Source of the DNA: Streptomyces sp. NBC_00663 | GTDB taxonomy: Bacteria > Actinomycetota > Actinomycetes > Streptomycetales > Streptomycetaceae | Direction of reading: 5' to 3' | Assembly: GCF_036226885.1 (NCBI RefSeq) | Contig: NZ_CP109027.1 | Coordinates: 1,860,001 to 1,924,000, forward strand | DNA length: 64,000 nucleotides | Shown here: in pieces, positions 52,310-61,223 of the stretch | How positions within the stretch are numbered: position 1 is the stretch's first letter | Layout of the letters: each line of letters opens with the position of its first letter | The notes under the pieces: generated by a model | The model's database searches: none | What the model was told of the DNA's origin: nothing | Seen by the model: the letters and a program-made list of their open reading frames with translations, nothing else | Position numbers and translations under genes: made by a program

Positions 52310-52696
52310 TCAGCAGCCGTAGTTGATCAGGTCGAACGTGGCGTAGTGGTCCGCGGTGTAGTAGTCCTCCCGGTTCTCCTCGCCCGTCACGACGCGGCGC
52401 GCGCCGCGCGTGGACGAGCCGGGCGTCTTGACCGTGTACTCGTGGTAGTACCCGGTCGACTGGCTGGGCAGGACGCCTTCCCGGTTCTGGAAGACGCTCC
52501 CGTCCTGCGAGTACGGGAAGGGCCCGCCGGACTCGATCAGCTCCAGCGTGTCGTACGCCTGCGAGGGCAGGTCGCTGTAGCAGATGCTGCCGACCGCGGC
52601 GGCCGCCGGGGTGGCGGTGACGGCGCCTCCGACAAGGAGGGCGGACAGGACAGCCGCCGCGGCGCCGATGCGGGTGATTCGTGGGGGGAATCTCAT
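52310..52696 (-). CDS. secreted guanyl-specific ribonuclease (RNase Sa family)
   Basis: 128 residues: Sec signal peptide (RFPPRITRIGAAAAVLSALL, cleavage after AAAA) and a ~90-residue mature RNase like Streptomyces RNase Sa. Two cysteines (CYSDLP near the start, Cys at the end) form the expected disulfide. Catalytic residues are placed: Glu in YYHEYTV, Arg in STRGARRVV and His in ADHYATF. It cuts single-stranded RNA after guanosine outside the cell. No barstar-like inhibitor gene is adjacent, so the secreted enzyme must be kept inactive inside by export or by a distant inhibitor. Confidence 0.93.
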   Translation of the reverse strand: MRFPPRITRIGAAAAVLSALLVGGAVTATPAAAAVGSICYSDLPSQAYDTLELIESGGPFPYSQDGSVFQNREGVLPSQSTGYYHEYTVKTPGSSTRGARRVVTGEENREDYYTADHYATFDLINYGC

Positions 52697-52781
52697 GCCT
52701 TCATGATGACGCGCGTAGACAGTGGCATGTCAATGACAACTCCGGAGATTTTCCCGTCAAGTCCGATGAGTTTTCCGGGAG

Positions 52782-53687
52782 TTAACTTGCGGCCCTGCGC
52801 CCCCACGCGGTCCCCACAAGCACCAGCGCACCGCCCGCCAGACCGAGCGCGCCGAGCCGTTCCCCGCCGAGCGCGATGCCCGCGAGGGCGGCCCACAGGG
52901 GCTCGGTGCCAAGCAGCAGGCTGACCCGGGACGGGGAGGTGCGGCGGACGGCCCACATCTGCACGAAGAACGCGAACAGCGTGCAGCACACGGACAGGAA
53001 CAGCAGCCCGGCCCACTCCCGTGCCCCGAAGTCCGCGGCGGTCTCCCACGGCGTGGTCTCGGCGCCGGTGGACAGCAGTGCGAACACCGCGACGGCGGCG
53101 CCGAGTTGGACGGTGGTCAGGGACAGTGCGTCGGCGTCCCGCACCGCCTTGATCCGGGACATGGCGAGGACGTGGACGGTACGGGCCAGGGCAGCCAGCA
53201 GCATGAGCAGGTCGCCGAGGGAGGGCCGGGTGAAGCCGCCGCCCTGCGTGAGCAGGACGACGCCGAGCACGGAGAGGGCGGCGGCGCCGAGGAAGGCCCT
53301 CGGGGGGCGCCTGCGGGTCACGGCGGCCTCGCCGAACGGCGTGAAGATCATGGTCAGGCTGATGATGAGGCCGGCGTTGGTGGCCGAGGTGTGGACGACG
53401 CCGTACGTCTCCAGCAGGAAGATCCCGCTGAGGATCAGCCCGAGCACCCCGGCCCCGCGCCACTGGGCGCCGCTCAGGGCGCGCAGCGCGCGCCATCCTG
53501 CGGTGACCAGGACCGGCAGCACGATCGCGAAGCGCAGCACCAGGACCGCGAGCACGGTGCGCGCGGTGGTGATGTCCTTGGCGGCGAGATAGCTCGCGCC
53601 CCACACGAGGGCCACGAGCAGGACGGGCAGGTCGGTCAGCCAGGTGCGGCGGGGTGCGAGGGCGCCCGGTACGGCGATCGAGGACAT
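52782..53687 (-). CDS. EamA-family (DMT) transporter
   Basis: 301 residues with ten hydrophobic segments in two EamA halves (PVLLVALVWGASYLAAKDI; GAAALSVLGVVLLTQGGGF; AGLLFLSVCCTLFAFFVQMW; ALGLAGGALVLVGTAWG). The family exports metabolites or amino acids by proton antiport; the substrate is unknown. GGGAGAG lies 7-8 nt before ATG 53687; earlier ATG/GTG codons add an uncharacteristic tail. It is followed by the ribonuclease gene after 85 nt but is probably independently expressed. Confidence 0.85.
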   Translation of the reverse strand: MSSIAVPGALAPRRTWLTDLPVLLVALVWGASYLAAKDITTARTVLAVLVLRFAIVLPVLVTAGWRALRALSGAQWRGAGVLGLILSGIFLLETYGVVHTSATNAGLIISLTMIFTPFGEAAVTRRRPPRAFLGAAALSVLGVVLLTQGGGFTRPSLGDLLMLLAALARTVHVLAMSRIKAVRDADALSLTTVQLGAAVAVFALLSTGAETTPWETAADFGAREWAGLLFLSVCCTLFAFFVQMWAVRRTSPSRVSLLLGTEPLWAALAGIALGGERLGALGLAGGALVLVGTAWGRRAAS

Positions 53688-53778
53688 CGGTGCGGCTCTC
53701 CCGGTCTCCATCAGGGGTGTGGAGACGACGGTGGCTCGCACGTGGAGCGATCACCGTACCCGTGCGGCTGACCTGGGG

Positions 53779-54405
53779 CTAGGCGTTTTCCGGGAGGTCG
53801 AAGGAGCCGTATTCCGGGCGTCCCGCCTTGTCGTACGTCTGGATGGAGACGCCCTTGGAGGTGATGAGGCCGCCGCGGTGCTCGAAGGCGGTCGGCAGGC
53901 TGCCCTCGGCGAAGAGGCGGCGGCCGGCGCCCAGCACGACCGGGACGGTGATCATGTGGAAGGTGTCGATCAGATCGAGGTTCAGCAGGGACTGTACGAG
54001 GGCTCCGCTGCCGTGGATCTGGAGCTCGCCGTCGGTGCGCTCCTTGAGGGCGGTGACCTCCTTGGCGAGGTCGCCGCCGATCACGCTGGTGTTGTTCCAC
54101 TCGGGGTCGGTCAGGGTGGACGAGGGGACGTACTTGGGCAGGGCGTTGAGCTGCGCGGCGATGAGGTTGTCGGGGTCGGTCACCTTCGGCCAGTACGCGG
54201 CGAAGATGTCGTACGTACGGCGGCCCAGGAGGAACGCGCCGACCCGGCCGAAGACCTCGGTGACGAAGCGGCCGAAGTCCTCGTCGTCGTACGGGGCGGT
54301 CCAGCCGCCCTGCTCGAAGCCGCCCCTGGGGTCCTCCTCGGGGCCGCCGGGGGCCTGGTAGACGCCGTCGAGGCTGACGAAGATCTGGGAGACGAGCTTG
54401 CCCAT
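53779..54405 (-). CDS. dihydrofolate reductase-like (RibD C-terminal) protein
   Basis: 208 residues of the YyaP/RibD-C fold: N-terminal KLVSQIFVSLDGVYQAPGGP, cofactor region FLLGRRTYDIF, phosphate-binding IHGSGALVQSLL, and the terminal strand segment VPVVLGAGRRLF. These proteins bind NADPH; few have true DHFR activity. Physiological substrate unknown. The ATG has GAAGGCACC just upstream. It is followed by the EamA gene 91 nt away on the same strand and preceded by the AIM24 pseudogene. Confidence 0.88.
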   Translation of the reverse strand: MGKLVSQIFVSLDGVYQAPGGPEEDPRGGFEQGGWTAPYDDEDFGRFVTEVFGRVGAFLLGRRTYDIFAAYWPKVTDPDNLIAAQLNALPKYVPSSTLTDPEWNNTSVIGGDLAKEVTALKERTDGELQIHGSGALVQSLLNLDLIDTFHMITVPVVLGAGRRLFAEGSLPTAFEHRGGLITSKGVSIQTYDKAGRPEYGSFDLPENA

Positions 54406-54493
54406 GACGGGTGCCTTCTCTCGGGAGTGGGGTCTGTTGTCATCACCTCAGACCCCACCGGCGCCCGCAACTCATCGGCGCCCGCGCCGCCGG

Positions 54494-55309
54494 TCAGCCG
54501 GCGTGCGTGGAGAACAGGCCTCCCGTCGGGCCCTGCTTGTCGCCGCCCTGCGCCTTCTTCAGGGCGTTGGCGAGGCTCTCGATGGTCAGGGACTGGAGGA
54601 TGACGCGTCCGTTGCCCTCCAGGGTGGCCAGCGAGAGGCCCTCGCCGCCGAAGACGGCGTTCATCAGGCCCTGCCGGTTGAGGCCGCCGACGCGTTGGAC
54701 GCCGTACTGGATGCCGTCCTCGAAGGCGACGACGCAGCCGGTGTCGACCTCGATGCGGCCGCCGAAGTCGGCCGGGTTGAGGTCGATGAAGTTGCCGGCC
54801 CCGGCGATGATCACGGTGCCGCGGCCGGTGAACTTCTCCAGGACGAAGCCCTCGCCGCCGCTGCGGCCGGTCCTGCCGCCCTGGAAGGCGATGCCGAAGT
54901 CGACGGTGGACTCGGCGGCGACGAACGCGTCCTTCTCCGCGAACCACGCGCGCGTGCCGTCGAGCTCCAGGGCGCGCATCTCGCCGGGCAGGACGCCCGC
55001 GAAGCCGACGGTGCCCTCGCCGCCGGTCGAGGTGAAGTACTGGAACGCCAGGGACTCGCCCGCGAGGGCGCGCTAGCCGACCTGCATGGCGGTGCCCATG
55101 GCCTGGCGGAGCATGCCGCCCATGCCTCCGGCGCCGCCCTGCGGCTGCTGTCCGCCCGCGTTCGACGGGCCGCCGAGGCGGGTCTCCATGGTCACGTTCG
55201 TGGTCTTGAACAGGAACTTCCCGGCCTCGCAGTACACGGTCTGACCGGGCTGGAGGCTGACGACCGCCATCTGCATGGCGTTGCCGACGATGTCTTGCTG
55301 AAGGGTCAC
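54494..55309 (-). pseudogene. AIM24-family gene interrupted by one amber codon
   Basis: Two blocks in the same frame are separated only by TAG at 55073-55075: upstream LQQDIVGNAMQMAVVSLQPG to MGTAMQVG, then RALAGESLAFQYF to the end at 54494 (FSTHAG). The whole is 272 codons, the normal AIM24 length, and every other residue looks conserved, including the Gly-rich turns. Homologues have glutamine or lysine here (from memory), so CAG or AAG became TAG. AIM24-like proteins are beta-solenoid-like envelope or mitochondrial proteins with no known reaction. Loss, suppression or a sequencing error would all fit. The GTG start lacks a clear ribosome site. Confidence 0.75.
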
Positions 55310-55409
55310 GTGGGGAGAACGCGGGAGGCGGAGGGAAGAGTTCCGGGACGGTGACATCGGTGTCCGTTCGCCGCCAGCACGCGCGGGTGCGCGCCGCTGA
55401 GATGGAGGC

Positions 55410-56156
55410 ATGACAACGACTTACGGAACTCTGTACGGCAAGGTCGCACTCGTCACCGGCGGCAGCCGCGGCATCGGTGCGGCGACGGTCCTGCGGCTCG
55501 CGCGGGAGGGCGCGGACGTGGCGCTGACCTACGCGCACGACAAGGAGGCGGCGGCGGACGTCGTAGAGGCCGTCGAGGCGCTGGGGCGACGTGCGGTGGC
55601 GCTGCGGGCGGACTCCGCGGACCCGGCGGAGGCGGCGGGGGCCGTGGAGCGTGCGGCGGCGGCGCTGGGCGGCCTGGACGTGCTGGTGAACAACGTGGGC
55701 GTGGGGGTGCTGGGCCCGCTGGAGGGTCTGTCGCTCACGGAGGTGGACCGGGTGCTGGCGGTGAACGTGCGCGGGGTGTTCCTGGCCTCACAGGCCGCCG
55801 CCGCACGGATGGCGGCCGGTGGGCGGATCATCACGATCGGTACGTGCATGACCCAGCGGGTGCCCGGGCCCGGTGGCACGCTCTACGCGATGAGCAAGGC
55901 GGCGCTGGTCGGGCTGACGAAGGCGCTGGCCAGGGAGCTGGGCGGGCGGGGGATCACGGCGAACATCGTGCACCCCGGCCCGACGGACACCGACATGAAT
56001 CCGGCCGACGGACCGTATGCGGCGGGGCAGGCCGCGATGACGGCGCTCGGACGGTTCGGGACGGCGGAGGAGGTGGCGGCGACGGTCGGGTATCTGGCGG
56101 GGGCCGCCTATGTGACGGGGGCCGAGTTCGCGGTGGACGGGGGACACGCGGCGTGA
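55410..56156 (+). CDS. SDR-family 3-oxoacyl-ACP reductase-like oxidoreductase
   Basis: 248 residues. Cofactor loop TGGSRGIG, NNVG, and active-site YAMSK (Tyr/Lys) are present; the serine that usually precedes the Tyr by 13-14 residues appears as threonine in IGTCMTQRV, which may alter activity. The substrate could be a 3-oxoacyl chain, sugar or secondary alcohol. The ATG follows the divergent AIM24 start by 101 bp. A 14-bp terminator hairpin lies 8 nt after the stop. Confidence 0.87.
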   Translation: MTTTYGTLYGKVALVTGGSRGIGAATVLRLAREGADVALTYAHDKEAAADVVEAVEALGRRAVALRADSADPAEAAGAVERAAAALGGLDVLVNNVGVGVLGPLEGLSLTEVDRVLAVNVRGVFLASQAAAARMAAGGRIITIGTCMTQRVPGPGGTLYAMSKAALVGLTKALARELGGRGITANIVHPGPTDTDMNPADGPYAAGQAAMTALGRFGTAEEVAATVGYLAGAAYVTGAEFAVDGGHAA

Positions 56157-56163
56157 AACACGC

Positions 56164-56201
56164 GTGGGGCGCACCGGTGCTGTCGATCCGGTGCGCCCCA
56201 C
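56164..56201. terminator. bidirectional terminator between SDR and allantoicase genes
   Basis: A perfect 14-bp stem, GTGGGGCGCACCGG (56164-56177) with CCGGTGCGCCCCAC (56188-56201), and a 10-nt loop, placed between two stop codons (56156 and 56215). Confidence 0.85.
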
Positions 56202-56214
56202 ACGCGCGTACGTG

Positions 56215-57330
56215 TCAGCCGCCGAGCTCCTGGTGCCGCGCCGCCAGAGCCGCCGCTCCGGCCTCCGTCAGGGAACCGAACAGCCGCAGTCGGGAGATGC
56301 CGCCGTCCGGGAAGATGTCCACGCGCGCGTGGGTACCGACGGCCGGGGTCGGCAGCACGAAGCGGTGGTTGGTGTCGGGCTGGAGACGGGTGCGCGGGAG
56401 GATCTCCCGCCAGTCACCGGTCTCGCCGTCCTTCACCGACACCGACGCCCAGCCCGCGCTGTTGCCCTTCAGATACGCGGTGTCGATCTCGATCGCGCGG
56501 ATCTGGGACTGGGCCACCAGCCGGTAGCGGATCCAGTCGTTGCCCTGGTCGCGACGGCGGCGCGTCTCCCAGCCGTCGTCCATCTTGCGCGAGCGGCCCG
56601 GCTGGATGGTGTTGGAGGCCGGGGAGTAGAAGAGGTTGGAGGCGTCCTCGGCCCGGCCGCCGTTCTCCAGCGCGACCACGTCGAAGGTGCCGAGGACCGA
56701 CAGCCACCGCGGGTCCGGTACGACCTCGCCGTACACGCGCAGGCGCGCGATGCCGCCGTCGGGGTGCTGGTTGACGCGCAGGTGCGTGAAGCGCTGCTCC
56801 ACGGAGATCTCGAAGCCGTTGGCGGCGTGGCCGCCCACCGGCGTGCGCGGGACCAGCGTCGTCCACTTCACGTCGTCGCCGAGGAGTTCCTCGGGGGACG
56901 GGGAGCCCGCCACCGACGTGCCCTCGACCGAGACCGCCTGCGGGTAGTTGCCGCGGAAGTGGGCCGTGTCGACGACGATCCCGCGGATCACGCCGGGCGC
57001 GCCGAGGCGGACCAGGGCCCAGTCGTGGTCCTCGGCGGTCGGCCACGGGTGGTCGGCGGACGCGCCACGGCGGCGGCGGGTCTCCCAGCCGTCCATGATC
57101 TTGCCCTTGTGCCCGAAGTGCTCGGGGTCGAACTCGGCGCGCTCGGGCAGGAGCAGGTTCTCGCGCTGGGCGAAGAACTCGTCGTTGGCGGCGATGACTC
57201 CGGCGCCGAGCTGCCGGGCGGCGAGGTCGGCGTACTGGGTGAAGGGGAAGTCGGCGGTGCGGTAGTCGGCGTACGGGTCACCGCCGCCGTAGGGGTTCGC
57301 GTCGCCGGTGAAGCTCGGAATCGCCGTCAC
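56215..57330 (-). CDS. alc: allantoicase
   Basis: 371 residues with the two tandem allantoicase repeats: KIMDGWETRRRR with VIRGIVVDTAHFRGN and SRKMDDGWETRRRR with IRAIEIDTAYLKGN. It splits allantoate to ureidoglycolate and urea. The start ATG is 48 nt after the allantoinase stop, so allB-alc is an operon and supplies consecutive steps of ureide breakdown. The plus-strand frames over this gene are antisense shadows. The 14-bp terminator at 56164 follows it. Confidence 0.94.
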   Translation of the reverse strand: MTAIPSFTGDANPYGGGDPYADYRTADFPFTQYADLAARQLGAGVIAANDEFFAQRENLLLPERAEFDPEHFGHKGKIMDGWETRRRRGASADHPWPTAEDHDWALVRLGAPGVIRGIVVDTAHFRGNYPQAVSVEGTSVAGSPSPEELLGDDVKWTTLVPRTPVGGHAANGFEISVEQRFTHLRVNQHPDGGIARLRVYGEVVPDPRWLSVLGTFDVVALENGGRAEDASNLFYSPASNTIQPGRSRKMDDGWETRRRRDQGNDWIRYRLVAQSQIRAIEIDTAYLKGNSAGWASVSVKDGETGDWREILPRTRLQPDTNHRFVLPTPAVGTHARVDIFPDGGISRLRLFGSLTEAGAAALAARHQELGG

Positions 57331-57378
57331 GAAGAATGCCTTTCTGAAGGTCGGCCGCTGCGGGTGCGGTGGTGAAGG

Positions 57379-58716
57379 TCAGGGGGTGCGCGTGAGGAGT
57401 CGGCCCTTCGGGTCCGTGAACTCGCCGTCCGTGACGATGCGTTGGCCGCGCAGCCAGGTCGACTTCACGACGCCGTACAGGGTCTTGCCCGCGTACGCCG
57501 TCACACGGTTGCGGTGCTGGAGCTCGGCCGGGTCGACGGTGAAGGTCTCGTCGGGGGCGAGGATCGCGAAGTCGGCGTCGCGGCCGGTCTCGATGGCGCC
57601 CTTCTGGTCGAGGCCGACCAGCTGCGAGGTGCGGGTGGACATCCAGCGGACGACGTCTTCGAGGGAGTGGCCGCGCCTGCGGGCCTCCGTCCAGACCGCC
57701 GCGAGGCTCAGCTGGAGGCCGGAGATGCCGCCCCACGCGGTCGCGAAGTCGTCCGTCTTGAGGTCGGCCGTGGACGGCGAGTGGTCGGTGACCACGCAGT
57801 CGATGGTGCCGTCGGCCAGCGCCTGCCACAGCAGGTCCTGGTTGGCGGACTCGCGGATGGGCGGGCAGCACTTGAACTCGCTGGCGCCGTCCGGGACTTC
57901 CTCGGCGGTGAGCGTGAGGTAGTGCGGGCAGGTCTCGACCGTGATGCGGACGCCCTCGGCCTTGGCGGCGGCGATCAGCGGCAGCGCGTCGGACGACGAG
58001 AGGTGCAGGACGTGCACGCGCGCGTCCAACCGCTTCGCCTGGGTGATGAGTTGGGCGATCGCGGTGTCTTCTGCGTCCCGGGGGCGGGAGGCCAGGAAGT
58101 CTGCGTACTTGGGGCCGCCCTGCTGCGGGGCCGCCTCCAGGTGGTGCGGGTCCTCGGCGTGCACGATGAGAAGCCCGCCGAAGGAGGCGATCTCGGCCAG
58201 GGACTGGGCGAGTTGGTCCTGTCCGAGGTGCGGGAACTCGTCCACGCCGGACGGGGACAGGAACGCCTTGAAGCCGAAGACGCCGGACTCGTGCAGGGGA
58301 CGCAGGTCCTTGACGTTGTCGGGCAGGGCGCCGCCCCAGAAGCCGACGTCGATGTGGGCCTTGTCGACGGCGACGTCCTTCTTGGTACGGAGGTTGTCGA
58401 CCGTGGTGGTCGGCGGGAGGGAGTTGAGGGGCATGTCGACGAGGGTCGTGATGCCGCCGGCCGCCGCCGCGCGCGTGGCGGTCCAGAAGCCCTCCCACTC
58501 GGTGCGGCCGGGGTCGTTGACGTGCACATGGGTGTCGACCAGGCCGGGCAGGACGACGTGGTCGCCGACGTCCTCAAGGCGGGCGCCGGACGGTACTTCG
58601 ACGTCGTACGGCAGTACGGCCGTGATCTTGCCGGCGGCGACCGCGACCGAGGCGGCGCGCGTTCCTTCCGGAGTGATGACGCGCGTCGAGCGCAGCACCA
58701 GTTCAGCGTCGGACAC
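57379..58716 (-). CDS. allB: allantoinase
   Basis: 445 residues. Metal ligands seen: His-x-His in [20 protein letters not shown], carbamylated Lys in GFKAFLSP, His in LLIVHAEDP and [10 protein letters not shown], and Asp in VVTDHSPS. It opens the hydantoin ring of allantoin to allantoate. Upstream is a 252-bp divergent region shared with an IclR regulator. The region immediately before the ATG holds TTCC-N7-GGAA and TTCAAC-N5-GTTGAA dyads, likely operators. It is the sister of hydA at 3318-4721, with which it shares the amidohydrolase fold. Confidence 0.95.
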   Translation of the reverse strand: MSDAELVLRSTRVITPEGTRAASVAVAAGKITAVLPYDVEVPSGARLEDVGDHVVLPGLVDTHVHVNDPGRTEWEGFWTATRAAAAGGITTLVDMPLNSLPPTTTVDNLRTKKDVAVDKAHIDVGFWGGALPDNVKDLRPLHESGVFGFKAFLSPSGVDEFPHLGQDQLAQSLAEIASFGGLLIVHAEDPHHLEAAPQQGGPKYADFLASRPRDAEDTAIAQLITQAKRLDARVHVLHLSSSDALPLIAAAKAEGVRITVETCPHYLTLTAEEVPDGASEFKCCPPIRESANQDLLWQALADGTIDCVVTDHSPSTADLKTDDFATAWGGISGLQLSLAAVWTEARRRGHSLEDVVRWMSTRTSQLVGLDQKGAIETGRDADFAILAPDETFTVDPAELQHRNRVTAYAGKTLYGVVKSTWLRGQRIVTDGEFTDPKGRLLTRTP

Positions 58717-58743
58717 CCGAACCCCTCTCTGACACCGGTTTAC

Positions 58744-58775
58744 TTCCGCGTAACGGAATTCAACTTTCTGTTGAA
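58744..58775. promoter_or_regulatory. AllR operator candidates in front of allB (TTCC-N7-GGAA and TTCAAC dyad)
   Basis: TTCCGCGTAACGGAA (58744-58758) is a TTCC-N7-GGAA dyad whose arms extend to TTCCG/CGGAA. TTCAAC-TTTCT-GTTGAA (58759-58775) is a perfect second dyad touching it. The block lies 28-59 bp upstream of the allB ATG, over its probable promoter. Confidence 0.55.
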
Positions 58776-58851
58776 GGAGTCTTCACTCCCGTTCTCGCGC
58801 CGTCAAGGGCACACTTCGCTACAGCGGCCCTTGCGCCCACACTCTGGACGT

Positions 58852-58877
58852 TTCCATAAAGCGGAATTAGAATTCCG
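58852..58877. promoter_or_regulatory. AllR operator candidate in front of allR (TTCC-N7-GGAA)
   Basis: TTCCATAAAGCGGAA (58852-58866) repeats the TTCC-N7-GGAA pattern; the overlapping CGGAATT-AG-AATTCCG (58862-58877) is a perfect 7+7 dyad. It lies 92-117 bp upstream of the regulator's start. Confidence 0.55.
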
Positions 58878-58968
58878 ACAGGCAGAACGTAGCTACGCAC
58901 AACCGGGGAGTCAACCGACCGCCGGGTAGGCTTCTGCCCTTCCTGCCAGGTCCCGAAAGGAACGCGCC

Positions 58969-59763
58969 GTGCCGACGTCCAGCGCCAGCACCACCGACTC
59001 CGCCAAGTCCGCCGGTGGCGGGGTCCAGTCCCTTGAGCGCGCCTTCGATCTGCTGGAGCGGATGGCGGACGCGGGCGGTGAGGTCGGCCTCAGCGAGCTG
59101 TCCGCGACCAGCGGCCTGCCGCTGCCCACCATCCACCGCCTGATGCGCACCCTCGTGGCCTGCGGATACGTCCGCCAGCAGACCAACCGCCGGTATGCGC
59201 TGGGCCCGCGTCTGATCCGCCTCGGCGAGTCCGCGTCCCGGCTGCTCGGCACCTGGGCCCGCCCCTACCTCGCCCGCCTGGTCGAGGAGACCGGCGAGAC
59301 GGCGAACATGGCCCTGCTCGACGGCGACGAGATCGTCTATGTCGCCCAGGTGCCGTCCAAGCACTCGATGCGCATGTTCACCGAGGTCGGCCGCCGCGTC
59401 CTGCCGCACTCGACGGGCGTGGGCAAGGCGCTGCTCGCGAACACCCCGGACCACGAGGTGCGCGCGCTGCTCGCCCGTACCGGCATGCCGGCCGCGACGG
59501 AGAAGACGATCACCACGCCGGACGGCTTCCTCGCGGCCCTGGCCGATGTACGGCAGCTCGGTTACGCGGTCGACGACAACGAGCAGGAGATCGGCGTCCG
59601 CTGCCTCGCGGTGTCGGTGCCCAACTCGCCGACCGCCGCGGCCATTTCGATCTCCGGCCCGGCGGGCCGCGTCACCGAGTCGGCGACGGACAAGATCGTG
59701 CCGGTGCTCCAGCAGGTGGCGACGGAACTCTCGGAGGCGCTGGCCAGCCAGACCCCGGCGTGA
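58969..59763 (+). CDS. allR: IclR-family regulator of allantoin genes
   Basis: 264 residues: winged helix N-domain (~20-85; SLERAFDLLERMADAGGEVG, LSATSGLPLPTIHRLMRTL) and IclR effector domain (~95-255; ENGET-type pocket with MALLDGDEIVYVAQV and HSTGVGKALLA, RCLAVSVPN). Family members named AllR bind glyoxylate, allantoin or allantoate and release DNA. It is divergent from allB-alc and just upstream of malate synthase, and a shared TTCC-N7-GGAA element fits one regulon. Start is GTG with AAGGA at ideal spacing. Confidence 0.9.
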   Translation: MPTSSASTTDSAKSAGGGVQSLERAFDLLERMADAGGEVGLSELSATSGLPLPTIHRLMRTLVACGYVRQQTNRRYALGPRLIRLGESASRLLGTWARPYLARLVEETGETANMALLDGDEIVYVAQVPSKHSMRMFTEVGRRVLPHSTGVGKALLANTPDHEVRALLARTGMPAATEKTITTPDGFLAALADVRQLGYAVDDNEQEIGVRCLAVSVPNSPTAAAISISGPAGRVTESATDKIVPVLQQVATELSEALASQTPA

Positions 59764-60125
59764 CGTCCGCCGAGGACCGGCTCGCTCTCGCCGAGTACGG
59801 GCTGCCGGACGACGTCGTCATGACGCCGTCGTTCCAGACCGACTCCGAGCTGACGCTCGTAGCAAACCTGGCGGTGCCGCGGAAGCGTGAACTGGCTGGT
59901 GCGGACGACCGGTTCTACGACCTGGGGTCGCGGGGCGGCCACGATCTGACGCCGAGGATGGGGGCGGTACGCGGCGACGGCCGGGTCATGGCCGTGCGCT
60001 CGGCGCCGCTCACCGCGGCGGACGGGGTTGCTGGACCCCGGGGGGCACCGTTCAGCCCCGGCCCGGCTCCCCGAACAGGTCCACCGCGTGCCGTACGTCC
60101 GACAGCCCCCGCGACAGTGCGCTGA
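59760..60125 (+). pseudogene. truncated gene with SUKH-like sequence overlapping a convergent gene
   Basis: A GTG overlaps the allR stop (GTGA) and opens a frame of 121 codons. The first ~80 residues (LALAEYGLPDDVVMTPSFQT, RFYDLGSRGGHDLTPRMGAV) have a normal globular look and recall SUKH-type proteins from memory. After about 60000 the sequence turns into Pro/Arg/Gly-rich codons antisense to the DUF5955 gene. So the true gene probably ended or was cut near 60010 and its 3' half is lost. A short intact gene is also conceivable. Confidence 0.4.
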
Positions 60126-60366
60126 CCGACCCGATCGCCCCCGCGATCAGCAGCAGTGAGCGGCGCAGCCGTGGAATCTCCGGCGCCCCGTCGACCGTCA
60201 TCGCGGCCAGCGCGGCGAGCTCGTCCTCGGCGATGACGCGGTCGGGGAACTCGGCCGGGTGCGCGGCGAGTTCGCGGCGCAGCCGGGACACCGCGGTCCG
60301 CAGTTCCGCCACCCTCGGATCCTCGTCGCTGCCGGTCACTGGCCTCTGTCCCAAGCTCCGCAACAC
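60052..60366 (-). CDS. small helical protein (DUF5955-like)
   Basis: 104 residues beginning LRSLGQRPVTGSDEDPRV, then helices (ELRTAVSRLRRELAAHPAEF, AEDELAALAAM, LRRSLLLIAGAIGSVSALSR). From memory it matches a Streptomyces family listed as DUF5955. The GTG at 60366 has GGGGGGAG 4 nt upstream; a GTG at 60339 gives a 95-residue form. No function known; it may be a small cytoplasmic regulator with one hydrophobic helix near the C-terminus. Confidence 0.7.
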   Translation of the reverse strand: MLRSLGQRPVTGSDEDPRVAELRTAVSRLRRELAAHPAEFPDRVIAEDELAALAAMTVDGAPEIPRLRRSLLLIAGAIGSVSALSRGLSDVRHAVDLFGEPGRG

Positions 60367-60557
60367 AGCTCTCCCCCCAGCGCACTCCGTTGTGCGCCGC
60401 ACCTCGTGATTCCGCCCGAAACAGCCCCGTGGCGCTGGTCGGGCACCGGGGGACGCGGGTCAGTAAACGCCACCCCGGCCGCGCCGCGCCACTGCGCGGA
60501 CCGAAATTCAGCCCTTCGCAACCGGCCACTCGCCCCGACGTCGGGTATGCAGGACGC

Positions 60558-61157
60558 ATGACGGACAAGGAAGACCAGGTCGCCGGAGTTCTCCTCGCCG
60601 CGGGCGGCGGGCGGCGACTCGGCGGGCGGCCCAAGGCCCTTCTGGATCATCGTGGCAGGCCACTGGTGGAGCACGCGGTGAGCGTCCTGCGCACGGCCGG
60701 CTGCACGCGCGTCCACGTGGTCCTCGGGGCCGCCGCCGACGTCGTACGACAGAAGGCCGAACTCGACGGGTGTGTGCTCGTCGAGAACCCGGAGTGGGCC
60801 GACGGCATGGGCTCCTCGCTTCGAGCCGGTCTTGAGTCGCTCTCCGGTACGGACGCGCGGGCGGCGCTGGTGTCGCTCGTGGACCAGCCCGGTATCGGGG
60901 CGGCGGCGTTCGCGCGCGTGCGCGGTGCCTACAGGTCCCCCGACTCCCTGGTCGCCGCCGCCTACGACGGCGTACGCGGGCATCCCGTGCTGTTCGGGTC
61001 GGCGCACTGGGCGGGGATCGCCGCGACTGCCACCGGGGACCGAGGGGCACGCGCGTATCTGAAGGAGCACGCGGCACAGCTGGAGCTCATCGAGTGCGGT
61101 GACATCGCCCGGCCCTATGACATCGACACCGTCGAGGATCTGCACCACCTTGAGTGA
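60558..61157 (+). CDS. MobA-like nucleotidyltransferase
   Basis: 199 residues. Nucleotide-binding GVLLAAGGGRRLGGRPKALL at the start, the Asp of VSLVDQPGIG and GHPVLFG; typical of MocA/MobA-type molybdenum cofactor cytidylyl- or guanylyltransferases. These load the pterin cofactor into xanthine dehydrogenase and related enzymes, which precede allantoin formation in purine breakdown, so the linkage makes sense (inference). AGGACGC precedes the ATG at 60558. Confidence 0.85.
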   Translation: MTDKEDQVAGVLLAAGGGRRLGGRPKALLDHRGRPLVEHAVSVLRTAGCTRVHVVLGAAADVVRQKAELDGCVLVENPEWADGMGSSLRAGLESLSGTDARAALVSLVDQPGIGAAAFARVRGAYRSPDSLVAAAYDGVRGHPVLFGSAHWAGIAATATGDRGARAYLKEHAAQLELIECGDIARPYDIDTVEDLHHLE

Positions 61158-61223
61158 ACGGGGTGGCACCGAGCGCCACCTTCCCTCGACTCAGAGAATC
61201 TCGACATCAACAAACCATTGAAC

